DNA of 64,000 bases from Streptomyces sp. AA1529 (GCF_000280905.1 NZ_ALAP01000052.1:1-64000), one strand, 5' to 3'; positions 20,526 through 30,210 are shown, counted from the first letter of the stretch. Notes: generated by a model from the letters alone, not told the origin. Translations and numbers: made by a program.

Positions 20526-20675
20526 ATGGCAGTGACCTCTGAGACCCGTACGACCCGTGGCGCCCCCGCCATGCGGTCTGCCGGAGGTGCGCCCGCGCCC
20601 CTCCGTGCCGCCTCTCACGTCCTGGAGCCGCACCGCTGTCGCTGTCCGCGCGGCTGCCACACGCCCTGTTGCTGA
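20526..20675 (+). CDS. putative cysteine-rich leader peptide
   Basis: A 49-codon ORF starting MAVTSETRTTRG and ending CRCPRGCHTPCC, with five cysteines in the last 12 residues before TGA. It sits 210 bp upstream of cysteine dioxygenase, directly after a TTGACA element, with TGGAG just before the ATG. A second in-frame ATG is at 20571. The design resembles the polycysteine short ORFs described in mycobacteria, where ribosome stalling at Cys codons under cysteine shortage changes expression of downstream genes. Here the likely role is to tie cysteine dioxygenase expression to cysteine supply. The ORF is real in the sequence; its translation and function are inferred. Confidence 0.55.
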   Translation: MAVTSETRTTRGAPAMRSAGGAPAPLRAASHVLEPHRCRCPRGCHTPCC

Positions 20676-20684
20676 GGTGTCGCT

Positions 20685-20762
20685 GAGCCGTCGCCGAGGG
20701 CGGCTCCACGCTGACCGAGCGCCCGCGACCGACTGCCGGGCAGCCGCTTCGGCGGAGCGCCC
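20685..20762 (+). promoter_or_regulatory. candidate attenuator hairpins
   Basis: Just after the leader stop codon, GAGCCG (20685-20690) can pair with CGGCTC (20701-20706). Further on, CCGC-TTCG-GCGG (20744-20755) forms a tetraloop hairpin extended by GGGC (20738-20741) with GCCC (20759-20762). They could be alternative structures controlled by ribosome position in the leader ORF. There is no T-tract. Confidence 0.35.
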
Positions 20763-20884
20763 TCGCCTCCTCCGCACACCCCGCGCGCCCTGTCGCGCCC
20801 CTCCCCCGCCGGCCCGGCTCCCACCGGGTGCGGCTCCGCTCGCCGCCCGGTTCCGGCCGGCCCCGCACAAAGGCACTTCCGCAC

Positions 20885-21430
20885 GTGAACAGCGACCTCG
20901 AAATCGCCGGCGATCCGCTCGCCGTCCCCCATCTGCTCCCCGTTCCCCCGGCGCACCCGGCCACCGTCGCGGACTTCGCCGGGCTGATCGGCGCACTGGC
21001 CGCCGACCGGGCCGCCTGGGCGCCGCTGGTGCGCTACGACCCGACCCTGCGCTGGTACCACCGGCTGCGCACCGGCCCCGGCTACGAGATGTGGCTGCTG
21101 AGCTGGCTGCCCGGGCAGGGCAGCGGCCGGCACGACCACGGGCGCTCGTCCGGCGTGTTCGGCGTGCTCGCGGGCGAGCTGACCGAACACGGCTACGGCA
21201 CGACCGGAGGCGGACGCGACCCAAGGGGCACGACGGGACACGGCACCCGGGTGCTCGGCACCGGCGCGGTGCGCGTCTTCGCGCCCGGATATGTGCACGA
21301 AGTGGTCAACGACGGACTGGAACCCGTCGTGAGTGCGCACATCTACGCTCCCGGACTGACGGAGATGCCCCAGCACTGCTCCGGCGGCCCCGGCGCCGTA
21401 CGGAACCCGGCGCAGGAGTCGCCGGCCTGA
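20885..21430 (+). CDS. cysteine dioxygenase family protein (cupin)
   Basis: A 181-residue cupin that would oxidise the thiol of cysteine, or a related thiol such as 3-mercaptopropionate, to the sulfinate using non-haem iron. The iron ligands are His83 and His85 (GRHDHG) and His138 (GYVHEVVN); Glu98 occupies the position of the first cupin motif's acidic residue. The GTG at 20885 was chosen because homology-like sequence begins here; its ribosome site is weak. Leader elements upstream suggest regulation by cysteine. Substrate specificity between cysteine and other thiols cannot be decided by eye. Confidence 0.88.
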   Translation: MNSDLEIAGDPLAVPHLLPVPPAHPATVADFAGLIGALAADRAAWAPLVRYDPTLRWYHRLRTGPGYEMWLLSWLPGQGSGRHDHGRSSGVFGVLAGELTEHGYGTTGGGRDPRGTTGHGTRVLGTGAVRVFAPGYVHEVVNDGLEPVVSAHIYAPGLTEMPQHCSGGPGAVRNPAQESPA

Positions 21431-21508
21431 CACCGGGTGGACGGCGCTCCGGCACCGGGCGGGGCACCTGATGTCGGGTGCGGGCACCGGGCTGCGAGAC
21501 TGGTGCCC

Positions 21509-22513
21509 ATGCAGCGCATTGTGGTTCTGGCCGGGGGCATCGGCGGTGCCCGTTTCCTGCGCGGGCTCCGGTCCGCGGTGCCCGACGCGGAGATCACCGT
21601 CGTCGGCAACACCGGTGACGACATCCATCTGTTCGGCCTGAAGGTCTGTCCCGACCTCGACACCGTGATGTACACCCTGGGCGGCGGCATCCACGAGAAA
21701 CAGGGCTGGGGACGGGCCGGCGAGACCTTCGCGGTGAAGGAGGAACTGGCCGCCTACGGCGTGGGCCCCGAGTGGTTCGGGCTGGGCGACCGGGACTTCG
21801 CCACCCACATCGTCCGCACCCAGATGATCTCCGCGGGCTATCCGCTCAGTGCCGTCACCGAGGCGCTGTGCGCCCGCTGGCAGCCGGGGGTCAGGCTGCT
21901 GCCGATGACGGACGACCGGGTCGAGACCCATGTGCTGATCGACGACCCGGACGCCGGGGACTCCGGCCGGGACGACGACGGCGGGGACGGCACGGCCGGA
22001 CGCAAGGCGGTGCACTTCCAGGAGTACTGGGTGCGGTTGCGGGCCTCCGTGGACGCACACGCCGTGGTACCCGTCGGCGCCGACGCCGCCGAACCCGCAC
22101 CGGGCGTCCTGGAGGCCGTCGCCGCGGCGGACACGGTCATCTTCCCGCCGTCCAACCCCGTCGTCAGCGTGGGCACGATCCTGGCCGTCCCCGGCATCCG
22201 GGAGGCGATCGCGGACGCCGGGGTACCGGTCGTCGGCCTCTCGCCCATCATCGGGAACGCCCCCGTGCACGGCATGGCGGACAAGGTGCTGGCCGCCGTG
22301 GGGGTCGAGACCACGGCGGCGGCCGTCGCCGCGCACTACGGTTCGGGACTGCTGGACGGCTGGCTGGTCGACACCGTGGACGCCGACGCCGTGGCGGCCG
22401 TCGAGGACGCGGGCATCCGTTGCCGCGCCGTGCCGCTGCTGATGCGCGACGAGGAGACCACCGCGGAGATGGCCCGGCAGGCGCTGGCGCTGGCGGAGGA
22501 GGTACGCGCGTGA
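21509..22513 (+). CDS. fbiA: 2-phospho-L-lactate transferase (coenzyme F420)
   Basis: A 334-residue CofD/FbiA enzyme that moves the phospho-lactyl or phosphoenolpyruvyl group from its guanosine diphosphate carrier onto the deazaflavin Fo. Signature regions are the N-terminal [40 protein letters not shown] and [21 protein letters not shown]. An acidic insertion ([14 protein letters not shown], about residue 150) is not part of the core fold. The stop overlaps the start of fbiB by 4 nt (GTGA), so the two are translationally coupled. Fo synthase and the guanylyltransferase are not in this window. Confidence 0.96.
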   Translation: MQRIVVLAGGIGGARFLRGLRSAVPDAEITVVGNTGDDIHLFGLKVCPDLDTVMYTLGGGIHEKQGWGRAGETFAVKEELAAYGVGPEWFGLGDRDFATHIVRTQMISAGYPLSAVTEALCARWQPGVRLLPMTDDRVETHVLIDDPDAGDSGRDDDGGDGTAGRKAVHFQEYWVRLRASVDAHAVVPVGADAAEPAPGVLEAVAAADTVIFPPSNPVVSVGTILAVPGIREAIADAGVPVVGLSPIIGNAPVHGMADKVLAAVGVETTAAAVAAHYGSGLLDGWLVDTVDADAVAAVEDAGIRCRAVPLLMRDEETTAEMARQALALAEEVRA

Positions 22514-23970
22514 CGGCGGTGACGACCGGGGCGTCCGGGCAGGAGCAGTACCCGCGGGCCACGGCACCCGCGGAGGCCGCCGAGCCGGCGGGCCGGGAGC
22601 GCAGCGGACCCGGCACCTCCTACGAGGTGTGGGCCCTGCCCGGCATCCCGGACGTGCGCCCCGGCGACGACCTGGTCCGGCTGCTGGTCGACGCGGCGGC
22701 CGCGCCCGGCGGGCGGGGGCTGGCGGACGGCGACGTGCTCGTCGTCACCTCGAAGATCGTGAGCAAGGCCGAGGGCCGCATCGTCCGGGCCGACGACCGC
22801 GAGGCCGCCATCGACGCGGAGACCGTGCGGGTCGTCGCACGGCGCGGCGCGGCCCGGATCGTGGAGTCCCGGCACGGCTTCGTGATGGCCGCGGCCGGGG
22901 TCGACGCCTCCAACACCCCCAAAGGCACCGTGCTGCTGCTGCCCGAGGACCCGGACGCGACAGCCCGGCAGCTGCGGGACGGCGTACGGGAGGCGCTGGG
23001 GGTCACCGTCGGCGTCGTCGTCACCGACACCTTCGGGCGGCCCTGGCGCGAGGGCCAGACCGACGTGGCGATCGGCGCGGCCGGGGTGCGGGTCCTGGAG
23101 GACCTGCGCGGCGGCGTCGACATGTACGGCAACCCGCTGGGCGTGACCGTCACCGCCGTCGGCGACGAACTGGCGGGAGCGGGCGAACTGGTCAAGCGCA
23201 AGGCGAGCGGGCTGCCGGTCGCGGTGGTGCGCGGACTGGCCCACCACGTGCGGCCCGCGCCCGGCAGCAGCCCACAGCCCGCCCCCGAGGCACCCGAGGC
23301 GCCCGAGGAGGAGGCGACGGCCCGCGCGCTGGTGCGCGACGCGGCCGCCGACATGTTCCGGCTGGGCACCTCGGAGGCGGTGCGCGAGGCGGTGACACTG
23401 CGCCGCACCGTACGGGAGTTCACCGCGGAGCCGGTGGACGGGCAGGCCGTACGGCGTGCGGTCGCCGCCGCCGTGACCGCACCGGCTCCGCACCACACCA
23501 CCCCGTGGCGGTTCGTCCTGCTGGAGAGCGCCGAGTCCCGGACCCGGCTGCTGGATGCCATGCGGGACGCCTGGATCGCCGATCTGCGCGGCGACGAGAA
23601 GAGCGAGGAGAGCATCGCCAAGCGCGTCAAGCGCGGCGACGTGCTGCGCAACGCGCCCTGCCTGGCGGTGCCCTGCCTGGTGATGGACGGCTCGCACACC
23701 TACCCGGACGCGCGGCGGAATGCCGCCGAGCGGGAGATGTTCGTCGTCGCGACGGGCGCCGGCATCCAGAACTTCCTCGTCGCACTGGCCGGGGAGCAGT
23801 TGGGGTCCGCGTGGATCTCCTCCACGATGTTCTGCCGGGACGTGGTGCGCGAGGTGCTGGACCTGCCCGCGGGGTGGGACCCGATGGGCGCGGTCGCCAT
23901 CGGCCATCCGGCGGCCCCGCCCCGGGAGCGCCCGCCCCGCTCCGCGGCCGACTTCGTCGTCGAGCGGTGA
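22510..23970 (+). CDS. fbiB: bifunctional F420 gamma-glutamyl ligase / dehydro-F420 reductase
   Basis: A 486-residue fusion. Residues ~40-250 are the CofE-type glutamate ligase ([49 protein letters not shown]), which adds L-glutamates to F420. Residues ~290-480 form an FMN nitroreductase-like domain ([29 protein letters not shown]), which in actinobacteria reduces dehydro-F420-0. A ~30-residue Pro/Glu linker joins them. The N-terminal ~35 residues look disordered. The start GTG overlaps the fbiA stop. A 26-bp tandem duplication covers its stop codon. Confidence 0.96.
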   Translation: MTAVTTGASGQEQYPRATAPAEAAEPAGRERSGPGTSYEVWALPGIPDVRPGDDLVRLLVDAAAAPGGRGLADGDVLVVTSKIVSKAEGRIVRADDREAAIDAETVRVVARRGAARIVESRHGFVMAAAGVDASNTPKGTVLLLPEDPDATARQLRDGVREALGVTVGVVVTDTFGRPWREGQTDVAIGAAGVRVLEDLRGGVDMYGNPLGVTVTAVGDELAGAGELVKRKASGLPVAVVRGLAHHVRPAPGSSPQPAPEAPEAPEEEATARALVRDAAADMFRLGTSEAVREAVTLRRTVREFTAEPVDGQAVRRAVAAAVTAPAPHHTTPWRFVLLESAESRTRLLDAMRDAWIADLRGDEKSEESIAKRVKRGDVLRNAPCLAVPCLVMDGSHTYPDARRNAAEREMFVVATGAGIQNFLVALAGEQLGSAWISSTMFCRDVVREVLDLPAGWDPMGAVAIGHPAAPPRERPPRSAADFVVER

Positions 23971-24007
23971 ACCGACGCTGAGTCGTCGAGCGGTGAACCG
24001 ACGCTGA
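23956..24007 (+). repeat. 26-bp perfect tandem duplication over the fbiB stop
   Basis: Positions 23956-23981 and 23982-24007 are identical. The first copy contains the last fbiB codons and TGA (23968-23970); the second copy is non-coding. The protein is not altered, since the stop lies in the first copy. Confidence 0.95.
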
Positions 24008-24090
24008 GCACCGCACCGAGCGGCGCCGCCGGTAGCCGAGGCCGCCGGTAGCGGTGCGGGTTAGCGGCGCCGCCGGTGCGCCCGCGCGCC

Positions 24091-25005
24091 CTACAGCGGC
24101 GCTATGTTCCCCACCGGGAACCGGGGAGCGCGGCGCGGCATCCGCGGGCCGCCCAGCAGGATGAGCCGGCTGGCGCGGTGCCGCTGCCCCTCGTAGGGGG
24201 CCAGGAGTTCCAGCATGCCGTCGTCGTCGGTGCCGCGGGCGCCGGTGAGGGCATAGCCGATCTGGCCCGGCAGGTGCAGATCCCCCACCGTGACGGCGTC
24301 GGGTTCCCCGTTCGAGCGTTGCAGGACCTCGGCGGCCGTCCAGGGGCCGATGCCCGGAATGGCCTGGAGCCGGGCCAGCGCCGCGTCCAGACCCAGGTGG
24401 GCCGCTTCCTCCATCCGGCCGGCCCGCTGGAGGGCGCGCAGCACGGCGGCGGAGCGCTTCTGGTCGACCCCGGCGCGGTGCCACTCCCAGGAGGGGATGC
24501 GCAGCCAGTCGCGCGGGTGGGGCATCACCCACAGGTGCGGATGCGGCCCCGGGGCGCGCTCGCCGAATCTGCGGACCAGCAGCCGCCAGGCGCGGTACGC
24601 CTCCTCGGCGGTGACCTTCTGCTCCAGCACGGAGGGGATCAGCGACTCCAGCACCCGCCCCGTGCGGACGAGCCGCAGCCCGGGGTGGCGCCGGTGCGCC
24701 TCCCGCGCGACGTCGTGGTGCGGGACGAAGGCCGCCGGGTCGTCCTCCGCGCCGAGCAGCGCGGGCAGCCCGTCCAGCAGCCACCCGGCCCCCGGCCCCC
24801 ATGCCTCGGCGCACACGGTGCCTCCGGCGGCTTCCCGCCGACGGGACAGCCGCAGCGCCGCGGGACCGTCGGGGGTGCGGGTGCCACGCCAGACCGCATC
24901 GTCCTCGGTGCGGTACGTCGGGTCGTACGGACCTCGGCGCAGCACGCGCAGGCTGCCGTGCAGGTCGTACGGGCCCGGCGGGCTCCAGGAGCGGGTGAGT
25001 GACAC
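24091..25005 (-). CDS. DNA-3-methyladenine glycosylase II (AlkA-type, HhH)
   Basis: A 304-residue base-excision repair glycosylase. The helix-hairpin-helix reads LQAIPGIGPWTAAEVL, and the catalytic aspartate lies downstream in DAVTVGDLHLPGQIGYAL, as in AlkA (inferred by pattern). An N-terminal ~110-residue beta-rich domain comes before the core. It would remove alkylated purines. GTG 25005 was chosen because the preceding frame encodes unlikely sequence; a TTG nine bases upstream is possible. It converges on fbiB and lies 146 bp from the nucleotidyltransferase gene on the same strand. Confidence 0.85.
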   Translation of the reverse strand: MSLTRSWSPPGPYDLHGSLRVLRRGPYDPTYRTEDDAVWRGTRTPDGPAALRLSRRREAAGGTVCAEAWGPGAGWLLDGLPALLGAEDDPAAFVPHHDVAREAHRRHPGLRLVRTGRVLESLIPSVLEQKVTAEEAYRAWRLLVRRFGERAPGPHPHLWVMPHPRDWLRIPSWEWHRAGVDQKRSAAVLRALQRAGRMEEAAHLGLDAALARLQAIPGIGPWTAAEVLQRSNGEPDAVTVGDLHLPGQIGYALTGARGTDDDGMLELLAPYEGQRHRASRLILLGGPRMPRRAPRFPVGNIAPL

Positions 25006-25151
25006 GGGCAGCAAGACTACGGCCCGGCACCGACAGCCGGACCGGGCGGCGGCCCCACCGGCCGGTGTCCCGACCGGCCCGGCCCGGGAGCGTCGGAAGG
25101 AGGCCGGGTCAGCGGAACGGGGACCCTGGAGCGCCGGGAGGCGGGACGCGG

Positions 25152-26234
25152 CTACTGGTCCGAGGAGAAGCGGACCGCCCCGGCCGGTATCCGGGCGTCG
25201 CACCACACCCGGATGCCGCCGCGCAGTTCGTTGCCCTCGCCGACGACGGCTCCGTCACCGATGACCGCGCCGTCCAGCACGGTGTCGGCGCCGATGCGGG
25301 CACCCGCGCCGATCAGCGAGTCGCGGATCCGGGCGCCGGGCGCCACCACCGCGCCGTCCAGCAGGGCGCTGCCGTCGATCCGGGCGCCGGAGCCGACCGC
25401 GGCCCCCGCACCGGCGACGGTGCCGCCGGTCAGCTTGGCGTCCTGCGCCACCTCGGCGCTCTCCAGGATCAGCCGCTCCCCGCAGCGGCCGGGTACGGCG
25501 GGCGAGGGCGCGCGGCCCAGCACGAGGTCGGCGGAGCCGCGGACGAACGACTCGGGGGTGCCCAGGTCGAGCCAGTAGGTCGAGTCGACCATGCCGTGCA
25601 GCGTCGCCCCGGCGGACAGCAGCCCGGGGAAGGTCTCGCGCTCCACCGAGACGGGGCGCCCCGCGTGGATGGTGTCGATGACCGAGCGGGTGAACACGTA
25701 GGCGCCCGCGTTGATCTGGTCGGTGACGATCTCCTCGGGCGTCTGCGGCTTCTCCAGGAAGGCGGTCACGCGTCCCGAGCCGTCCGTGGGGACGAGACCG
25801 AAGGCCCGCGGGTCGGTCACCCGGGTCAGATGCAGTGAGACGTCGGCCGCGGCCCGGGAGTGCTCGTCGACCAGGGCGCGGATGTCGAGGCCGGAGAGGA
25901 TGTCGCCGTTGAAGACGAGTACCGGCTCGTCGGGGCCCGAGTGCAGCCGGGAGGCGACGTTGCGGATGGCGCCGCCGGTGCCCAGCGGCTCCTCCTCGGT
26001 GACGTACTCCAGGTGCAGGCCCAGTTGGGATCCGTCGCCGAAGTACGGCTCGAAGACCTCGGCGAGGTAGGAGGTGGCCATCACCACGTGGTCGACGCCC
26101 GCGGCGCGGGCCCGGGCCAGCTGGTGGCTGAGGAAGGGCACGCCTGCGGCGGGGACCATGGGCTTGGGGGTGTTCACCGTGAGCGGACGCAGCCGGGTGC
26201 CCTTGCCCCCGACCAGAAGGATCGCTTCTGTCAC
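25152..26234 (-). CDS. sugar-1-phosphate nucleotidyltransferase (mannose-1-phosphate guanylyltransferase type)
   Basis: A 360-residue enzyme with the pyrophosphorylase signature GGKGTRLRPLT at residues 9-19, KPMVPAAGVPFL, the metal aspartate in VFNGDILSG, and EKP in FLEKPQTPEE. The C-terminal ~100 residues are a left-handed beta-helix of hexapeptide repeats (GAVVAPGARIRDSLIGAGAR and similar). It would make an NDP-sugar, most likely GDP-mannose given the manA/manB group in the same window. The start is GTG at 26234. GDP versus other nucleotide specificity is inferred from context. Confidence 0.88.
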   Translation of the reverse strand: MTEAILLVGGKGTRLRPLTVNTPKPMVPAAGVPFLSHQLARARAAGVDHVVMATSYLAEVFEPYFGDGSQLGLHLEYVTEEEPLGTGGAIRNVASRLHSGPDEPVLVFNGDILSGLDIRALVDEHSRAAADVSLHLTRVTDPRAFGLVPTDGSGRVTAFLEKPQTPEEIVTDQINAGAYVFTRSVIDTIHAGRPVSVERETFPGLLSAGATLHGMVDSTYWLDLGTPESFVRGSADLVLGRAPSPAVPGRCGERLILESAEVAQDAKLTGGTVAGAGAAVGSGARIDGSALLDGAVVAPGARIRDSLIGAGARIGADTVLDGAVIGDGAVVGEGNELRGGIRVWCDARIPAGAVRFSSDQ

Positions 26235-26428
26235 CTGTTGTCTCTGCTTCCTGCCGGGGTCCGCCGACCGCCCTTCGGGTGGCCGGCGGACAGTCTATGC
26301 AGACGCGTGCGGACGCGTGGGCGGCCCGGTACGGCCGTCCCCGGCAGACGCGGCCGGAGGCCCGGCGGTTGCTCCGCTCCGCCGGAACACCGCGGTCCGG
26401 CGCCCCGGCTCGGCGGACCGGCGCCGGG

Positions 26429-27919
26429 TCAGCGGCCCTGCAGCCGGGCCGCCGCGCTGCGGATGTCGCCGAGCTTGGCGTAGAGCCGGTCGCCGGGGCA
26501 CTCGGTGACGAACCCGTCCCGGTGCCCGGAAACGGTGTGGAAGTGGATCTTCCGCCCCTTCTTGAACTTGCCGCCGCCGGACGTCAGCCAGGTCTTGCCG
26601 GCCGGGTCGGCGCCGAAGAGCCCCAGCTTCCACGCGGTGAGCCGGGCGAGCGCGTCCACGGCGCGCTCGGAGGGCTCCTGCTTGCCGTAGGAGCCGAGGA
26701 CCGCGATGCCCGTGCTGTCGGTGTTGAAACCGTAGGTGTGGGCTCCCATCACCGGCTTGGCCACGCCCCCGGCCCGCCCCTCGTAGATGGTTCCGCACTT
26801 GTCCACGAGGAAGTTGTAGCCGATGTCCCGCCATTTGCTGCTCTTGACGTGGTAGCGGTACATCGCGCGGATGATGGAGGGCGCCTGGTCGCACGCGTAG
26901 TCGTTGGTCATGGCCGTGTGGTGCACGAAGGCGGCCTTGACCGTGTTGGTGTAGCGGAACTCCGCCTCCCGCAGCTTCTCGTCGGCGCCCCAGCCCGCGC
27001 GGGTCACGATGCGCGGACGGGGCCCGGCGAACGACCCGGCTTCCGGGTACTGGGAGCGGGTCGCCTCCCGGGAGAGCGCAGGCAGCACCCCGCCGCCGGC
27101 GCCCGCTGCGGAGTCCGCCGCCGCGGGCCCCGCTCCGGCGGCACCGCTCCCGGCCCCCTCCGCCGCCGCACCTGCCGCCGCGCTGTCCCGCTGACCGCCC
27201 GCCGGCTCCTCCGCCGGGCCGGGAGCCGCGGGGCGACCGGAGACCGCCGGCCGGCCTGGGGCAGCGGACTGGTCCGGCTTCCCGCCCTGGTCCGGGGCGT
27301 CCGGGGCGTCCGGGCTCGTGTCGGGGCCCGGGTCGACCAGTTCCAGGCGGAGCCCGTCGGGCAGCGATCCGCCGTGGTCCCCGCGTTCGGGCAGCACCCG
27401 GGCCTCGACGCCGTCCGAGGAGCCGACCCAGAGCGGAGCCGTGGCGCCGCGGGCCGGTCCGCGGGCGCCGCCCCGCCGGGCGTCGACGGGATGGTTCTCC
27501 AGGTGCCGCCACGCCGACCAGTTCCCGGAGTCCGCGTCGCGGGTGCGGACCTGCACACGCCCGCGCAGCGGGGTGCCGGCCCCGTCCCAGACCACGCCCA
27601 GCAGGGAGTACGGACGGACGGTGCGGGCCGGGACCCGCACCCCGGCTTCGGGTGACTCCGCCGCGCGGGCGCCGGATTCCCCCGCGACAGATCCGTCGAA
27701 GGAGAGCGACTGGGTGCGGCCCGGGATCGCGGATCCGGCGGAGGCGGGGGCCGCGGAGGACTCGGAGGCGGCGGAGGACTCGGACGCCTTGGAGGACGGG
27801 TACGCCGGGGATGACGGGGATGCCGGGGACGCCGCGGCTGCCGTGGCGAGAGGGGTGAGGGGCAGCAGCAGTGCCGCCGCACTCACGACACCGACCGTTT
27901 GAACACGATTCGCACGCAT
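26429..27919 (-). CDS. secreted PGRP-type N-acetylmuramoyl-L-alanine amidase
   Basis: A 496-residue exported cell-wall hydrolase. It has a signal peptide (residues ~1-30, ending in TATAAAAS-like sequence), an Ala/Ser/Pro-rich linker, a beta-rich middle region (VRPYSLLGVVWDGAGTPLRGRVQVR) and a second low-complexity linker. The C-terminal PGRP/amidase-2 domain (about residues 300-490) holds the zinc ligands in AAFVHHTAMTNDY and VSGHRDGFVTECPGD, with the Tyr in YNFLVDKCGTIYEGRAGG. It would cleave the amide between muramic acid and the stem peptide. ATG 27919; it is divergent from the TIGR03089 gene with only 78 bp between them. Confidence 0.93.
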   Translation of the reverse strand: MRANRVQTVGVVSAAALLLPLTPLATAAAASPASPSSPAYPSSKASESSAASESSAAPASAGSAIPGRTQSLSFDGSVAGESGARAAESPEAGVRVPARTVRPYSLLGVVWDGAGTPLRGRVQVRTRDADSGNWSAWRHLENHPVDARRGGARGPARGATAPLWVGSSDGVEARVLPERGDHGGSLPDGLRLELVDPGPDTSPDAPDAPDQGGKPDQSAAPGRPAVSGRPAAPGPAEEPAGGQRDSAAAGAAAEGAGSGAAGAGPAAADSAAGAGGGVLPALSREATRSQYPEAGSFAGPRPRIVTRAGWGADEKLREAEFRYTNTVKAAFVHHTAMTNDYACDQAPSIIRAMYRYHVKSSKWRDIGYNFLVDKCGTIYEGRAGGVAKPVMGAHTYGFNTDSTGIAVLGSYGKQEPSERAVDALARLTAWKLGLFGADPAGKTWLTSGGGKFKKGRKIHFHTVSGHRDGFVTECPGDRLYAKLGDIRSAAARLQGR

Positions 27920-27997
27920 ACTTCAGATCATGGGCATATATGATCATTCCCGTCCATTGACGCACCGCCAGTTGGGCGCGCGCGTACGCTTGCAGGA

Positions 27998-28753
27998 ATG
28001 AACGCCTCCGACCGCACCCCCGCCGAGCTGCTGCGGACCGCTCTCTCCGCCGACCCGGCACGGCCCCTGCTGACCTACTACGACGACGCCACGGGCGAGC
28101 GCGTCGAGCTCTCGGTGGCGACGTTCGCCAACTGGGTGGCCAAGACCGCGAACCTGCTCCAGGACGAGCTCTCGGCCGAACCCGGGGACCGGCTCGCACT
28201 GCTGCTCCCGGCGCACTGGCAGACAGCGGTCTGGCTGCTGGCCTGTTCCTCGGTGGGGGTCGTGGCCGACCTCGGCGGCGACGCCGCCCGCGCCGACCTG
28301 GTGGTGACAGGACCGGACACCCTGGAGACGGCCCGCGGCTGCTCCGGGGAGCGGGTGGCCCTCAGCCTGCGCCCCATGGGCGGGCGCTTCCCCCAGCCGC
28401 CGGAGGGGTTCGCCGACTACGCGGTGGAGGTGCCGGGCCAGGGCGACCACTTCGCCCCGTACGCACCCGTGGACGCGGACGACGCGAGCCTGGCGCTGCC
28501 CGACGGCGGCGAGCTGACCGGCGCGCAGGTCGTGGAGCGCGCCCGGGCGGATGCCGCCGCGCGGGGGCTGGAGCCCGGCGCCCGGCTGCTGTCCGCGCTG
28601 CCGTGGGACGGCTGGGACGGACTCAGTGCGGGGCTGCTGGCACCGCTGGCCGTGGGCGGATCGGTGGTGCTCGCACCCCGCGCCGGGCAGCTGGACGCCG
28701 CAGCCCGCCGACAGCGTGCGGAAGACGAGCGGGTGACGCACACCGCCGACTGA
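27998..28753 (+). CDS. TIGR03089 family protein
   Basis: A 251-residue actinobacterial protein resembling the N-terminal part of AMP-binding enzymes (PGDRLALLLPAHWQTAVWLLACSSVGVVADLGGDAARADLVV). It lacks the ATP-binding SGTT loop and the C-terminal lid, so it is unlikely to be a working adenylating enzyme. Members of this family sit beside LCP genes in many actinobacteria, as here. Function is unknown. Confidence 0.85.
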   Translation: MNASDRTPAELLRTALSADPARPLLTYYDDATGERVELSVATFANWVAKTANLLQDELSAEPGDRLALLLPAHWQTAVWLLACSSVGVVADLGGDAARADLVVTGPDTLETARGCSGERVALSLRPMGGRFPQPPEGFADYAVEVPGQGDHFAPYAPVDADDASLALPDGGELTGAQVVERARADAAARGLEPGARLLSALPWDGWDGLSAGLLAPLAVGGSVVLAPRAGQLDAAARRQRAEDERVTHTAD

Positions 28754-28911
28754 GCACCCGGCCCGGCCCCTCCCGGGACACCTGAGCCGGATGGTCCGTA
28801 CAACCTTGCGAGTGATTCGAGCGTCTGTCTTCATGACCGGCGCACCCCTGCGGGTGTACGCCTTGTACTCCGCGTGCGCCGGTGTCGCCGCCACCCGAGG
28901 GATGAACACTC

Positions 28912-30069
28912 GTGACCGATCCGGGCACCACCGATGCCGATTCCGGCGCGTCCAGTACGGCTTCCGTCCGGACGCGCCGGCGCCGCTGGCCCCGCTGGGC
29001 GGCGCTGGGCGCCGCAGTGCTCGTGCTGGCCTCCGCGGCGACCAGCTGGTCCCTCTACCGGAAGCTGGACGGCAACATCCGCACCGACGCGGGCACCGCG
29101 CAGGCACTGGCGCCCTACGAGAAGGAGCGGCCCACTCCGGTGCGCGGCACCCAGGAGGCGCGCAACATCCTCGTCCTCGGCTCGGACAACCGCGGCGACG
29201 GCAACGGCGCCTACGGGCACGACGAGGGCAGTCAGCGCTCGGACACCGCGATCCTGCTGCACATAGCCGCCGACGGGCGCGGTGCGACGGGGATGTCGAT
29301 ACCGCGGGACCTGATGGTGGACATCCCGGACTGCCGACAGCCGGACGGCTCCACCGCCGCCCCGCAGTTCGCGCAGTTCAACTGGGCGTTCCAGCGGGGC
29401 GGCGCGGCCTGCACCATCCGCACGGTGGAGAAGCTGACCGGCATCCGCGTCGACCACCACCTGGTCGTGGACTTCAACGGGTTCAAGAAGCTGGTGGACG
29501 CGGTGGACGGGGTGGAGGTCTGCCTGGCGGAGCCGGTGCACGACCGGGAGGCGAAGCTCGACCTGCCCGCCGGGCGGCAGACCCTCGACGGGGAGGACGC
29601 GCTCGGCTATGTCCGCGCCCGGCACGGACTGGGGAACGGCAGCGACACCCAGCGCATCGAGCGCCAGCAACGATTTCTGGGATCTCTGGTGAAGAAGGTG
29701 CGCAGCAACGGAGTTCTGCTGAACCCCACGCGCGCCTATCCCGTGCTGGATGCCGCGACCTCGTCACTGACCGCGGATTCCGGTCTTGATTCCCTCTCCG
29801 AACTGTACGAACTGGTGCGGAGCGTACGCGATATCCCGGAAGACCACATCCGTTTCCTCACGGTGCCCCGGCAGTCGTACAAACTGGACATCAATCGGGA
29901 TGAGCTGGTACAGCCCGCCGCCGACGAGCTCTTCACCAAACTGCGCGAGGACAGTCCGGTGACCGTCGGCGGAGACGGACCGAAGAAGAAGGACGGAAAG
30001 GAGAAGGCGGACGGGTCGTACCGCGGGACGACGGCGGACCTGGACATCTGCGCGAACACAGCACGCTGA
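28912..30069 (+). CDS. LytR-CpsA-Psr (LCP) glycopolymer ligase 1
   Basis: A 385-residue membrane-anchored enzyme with one transmembrane helix near residues 28-48 and an external LCP domain. Core motifs are NILVLGSDNRGDG, RSDTAILLHI, MSIPRDLMVDIP and ALGYVRARHGLGNGSDTQRIERQQRFL. LCP enzymes move lipid-linked glycopolymers such as teichoic acids or arabinogalactan-like chains onto peptidoglycan. No LytR_C domain follows; the C-terminus is a Lys/Gly-rich tail. GTG 28912 follows GAGGGA. It is the first of three tandem LCP genes. Confidence 0.93.
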   Translation: MTDPGTTDADSGASSTASVRTRRRRWPRWAALGAAVLVLASAATSWSLYRKLDGNIRTDAGTAQALAPYEKERPTPVRGTQEARNILVLGSDNRGDGNGAYGHDEGSQRSDTAILLHIAADGRGATGMSIPRDLMVDIPDCRQPDGSTAAPQFAQFNWAFQRGGAACTIRTVEKLTGIRVDHHLVVDFNGFKKLVDAVDGVEVCLAEPVHDREAKLDLPAGRQTLDGEDALGYVRARHGLGNGSDTQRIERQQRFLGSLVKKVRSNGVLLNPTRAYPVLDAATSSLTADSGLDSLSELYELVRSVRDIPEDHIRFLTVPRQSYKLDINRDELVQPAADELFTKLREDSPVTVGGDGPKKKDGKEKADGSYRGTTADLDICANTAR

Positions 30070-30210
30070 GATTGAGGCGAATTGACCGTTTCCGGCTGCA
30101 CAGAACTTGTCACCGCCGTCGCTGGCCGCGGAACCTGCCGGATAGTGTGAGCGCTCCGGTCGGCCCCGGGGCGGCATCAGCAGCCGGTTCTATGGAGGAC
30201 TTACGCAATC

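Noticed and set aside
20308-20535. 75-codon ORF between whiB and the cysteine-rich leader
   Set aside because: No ribosome site, no coding-like composition, and it overlaps the likely promoter of the leader ORF.
27998-28753. Functional AMP-dependent ligase
   Set aside because: Only the N-terminal part of the fold is present and the ATP-binding loop is missing.
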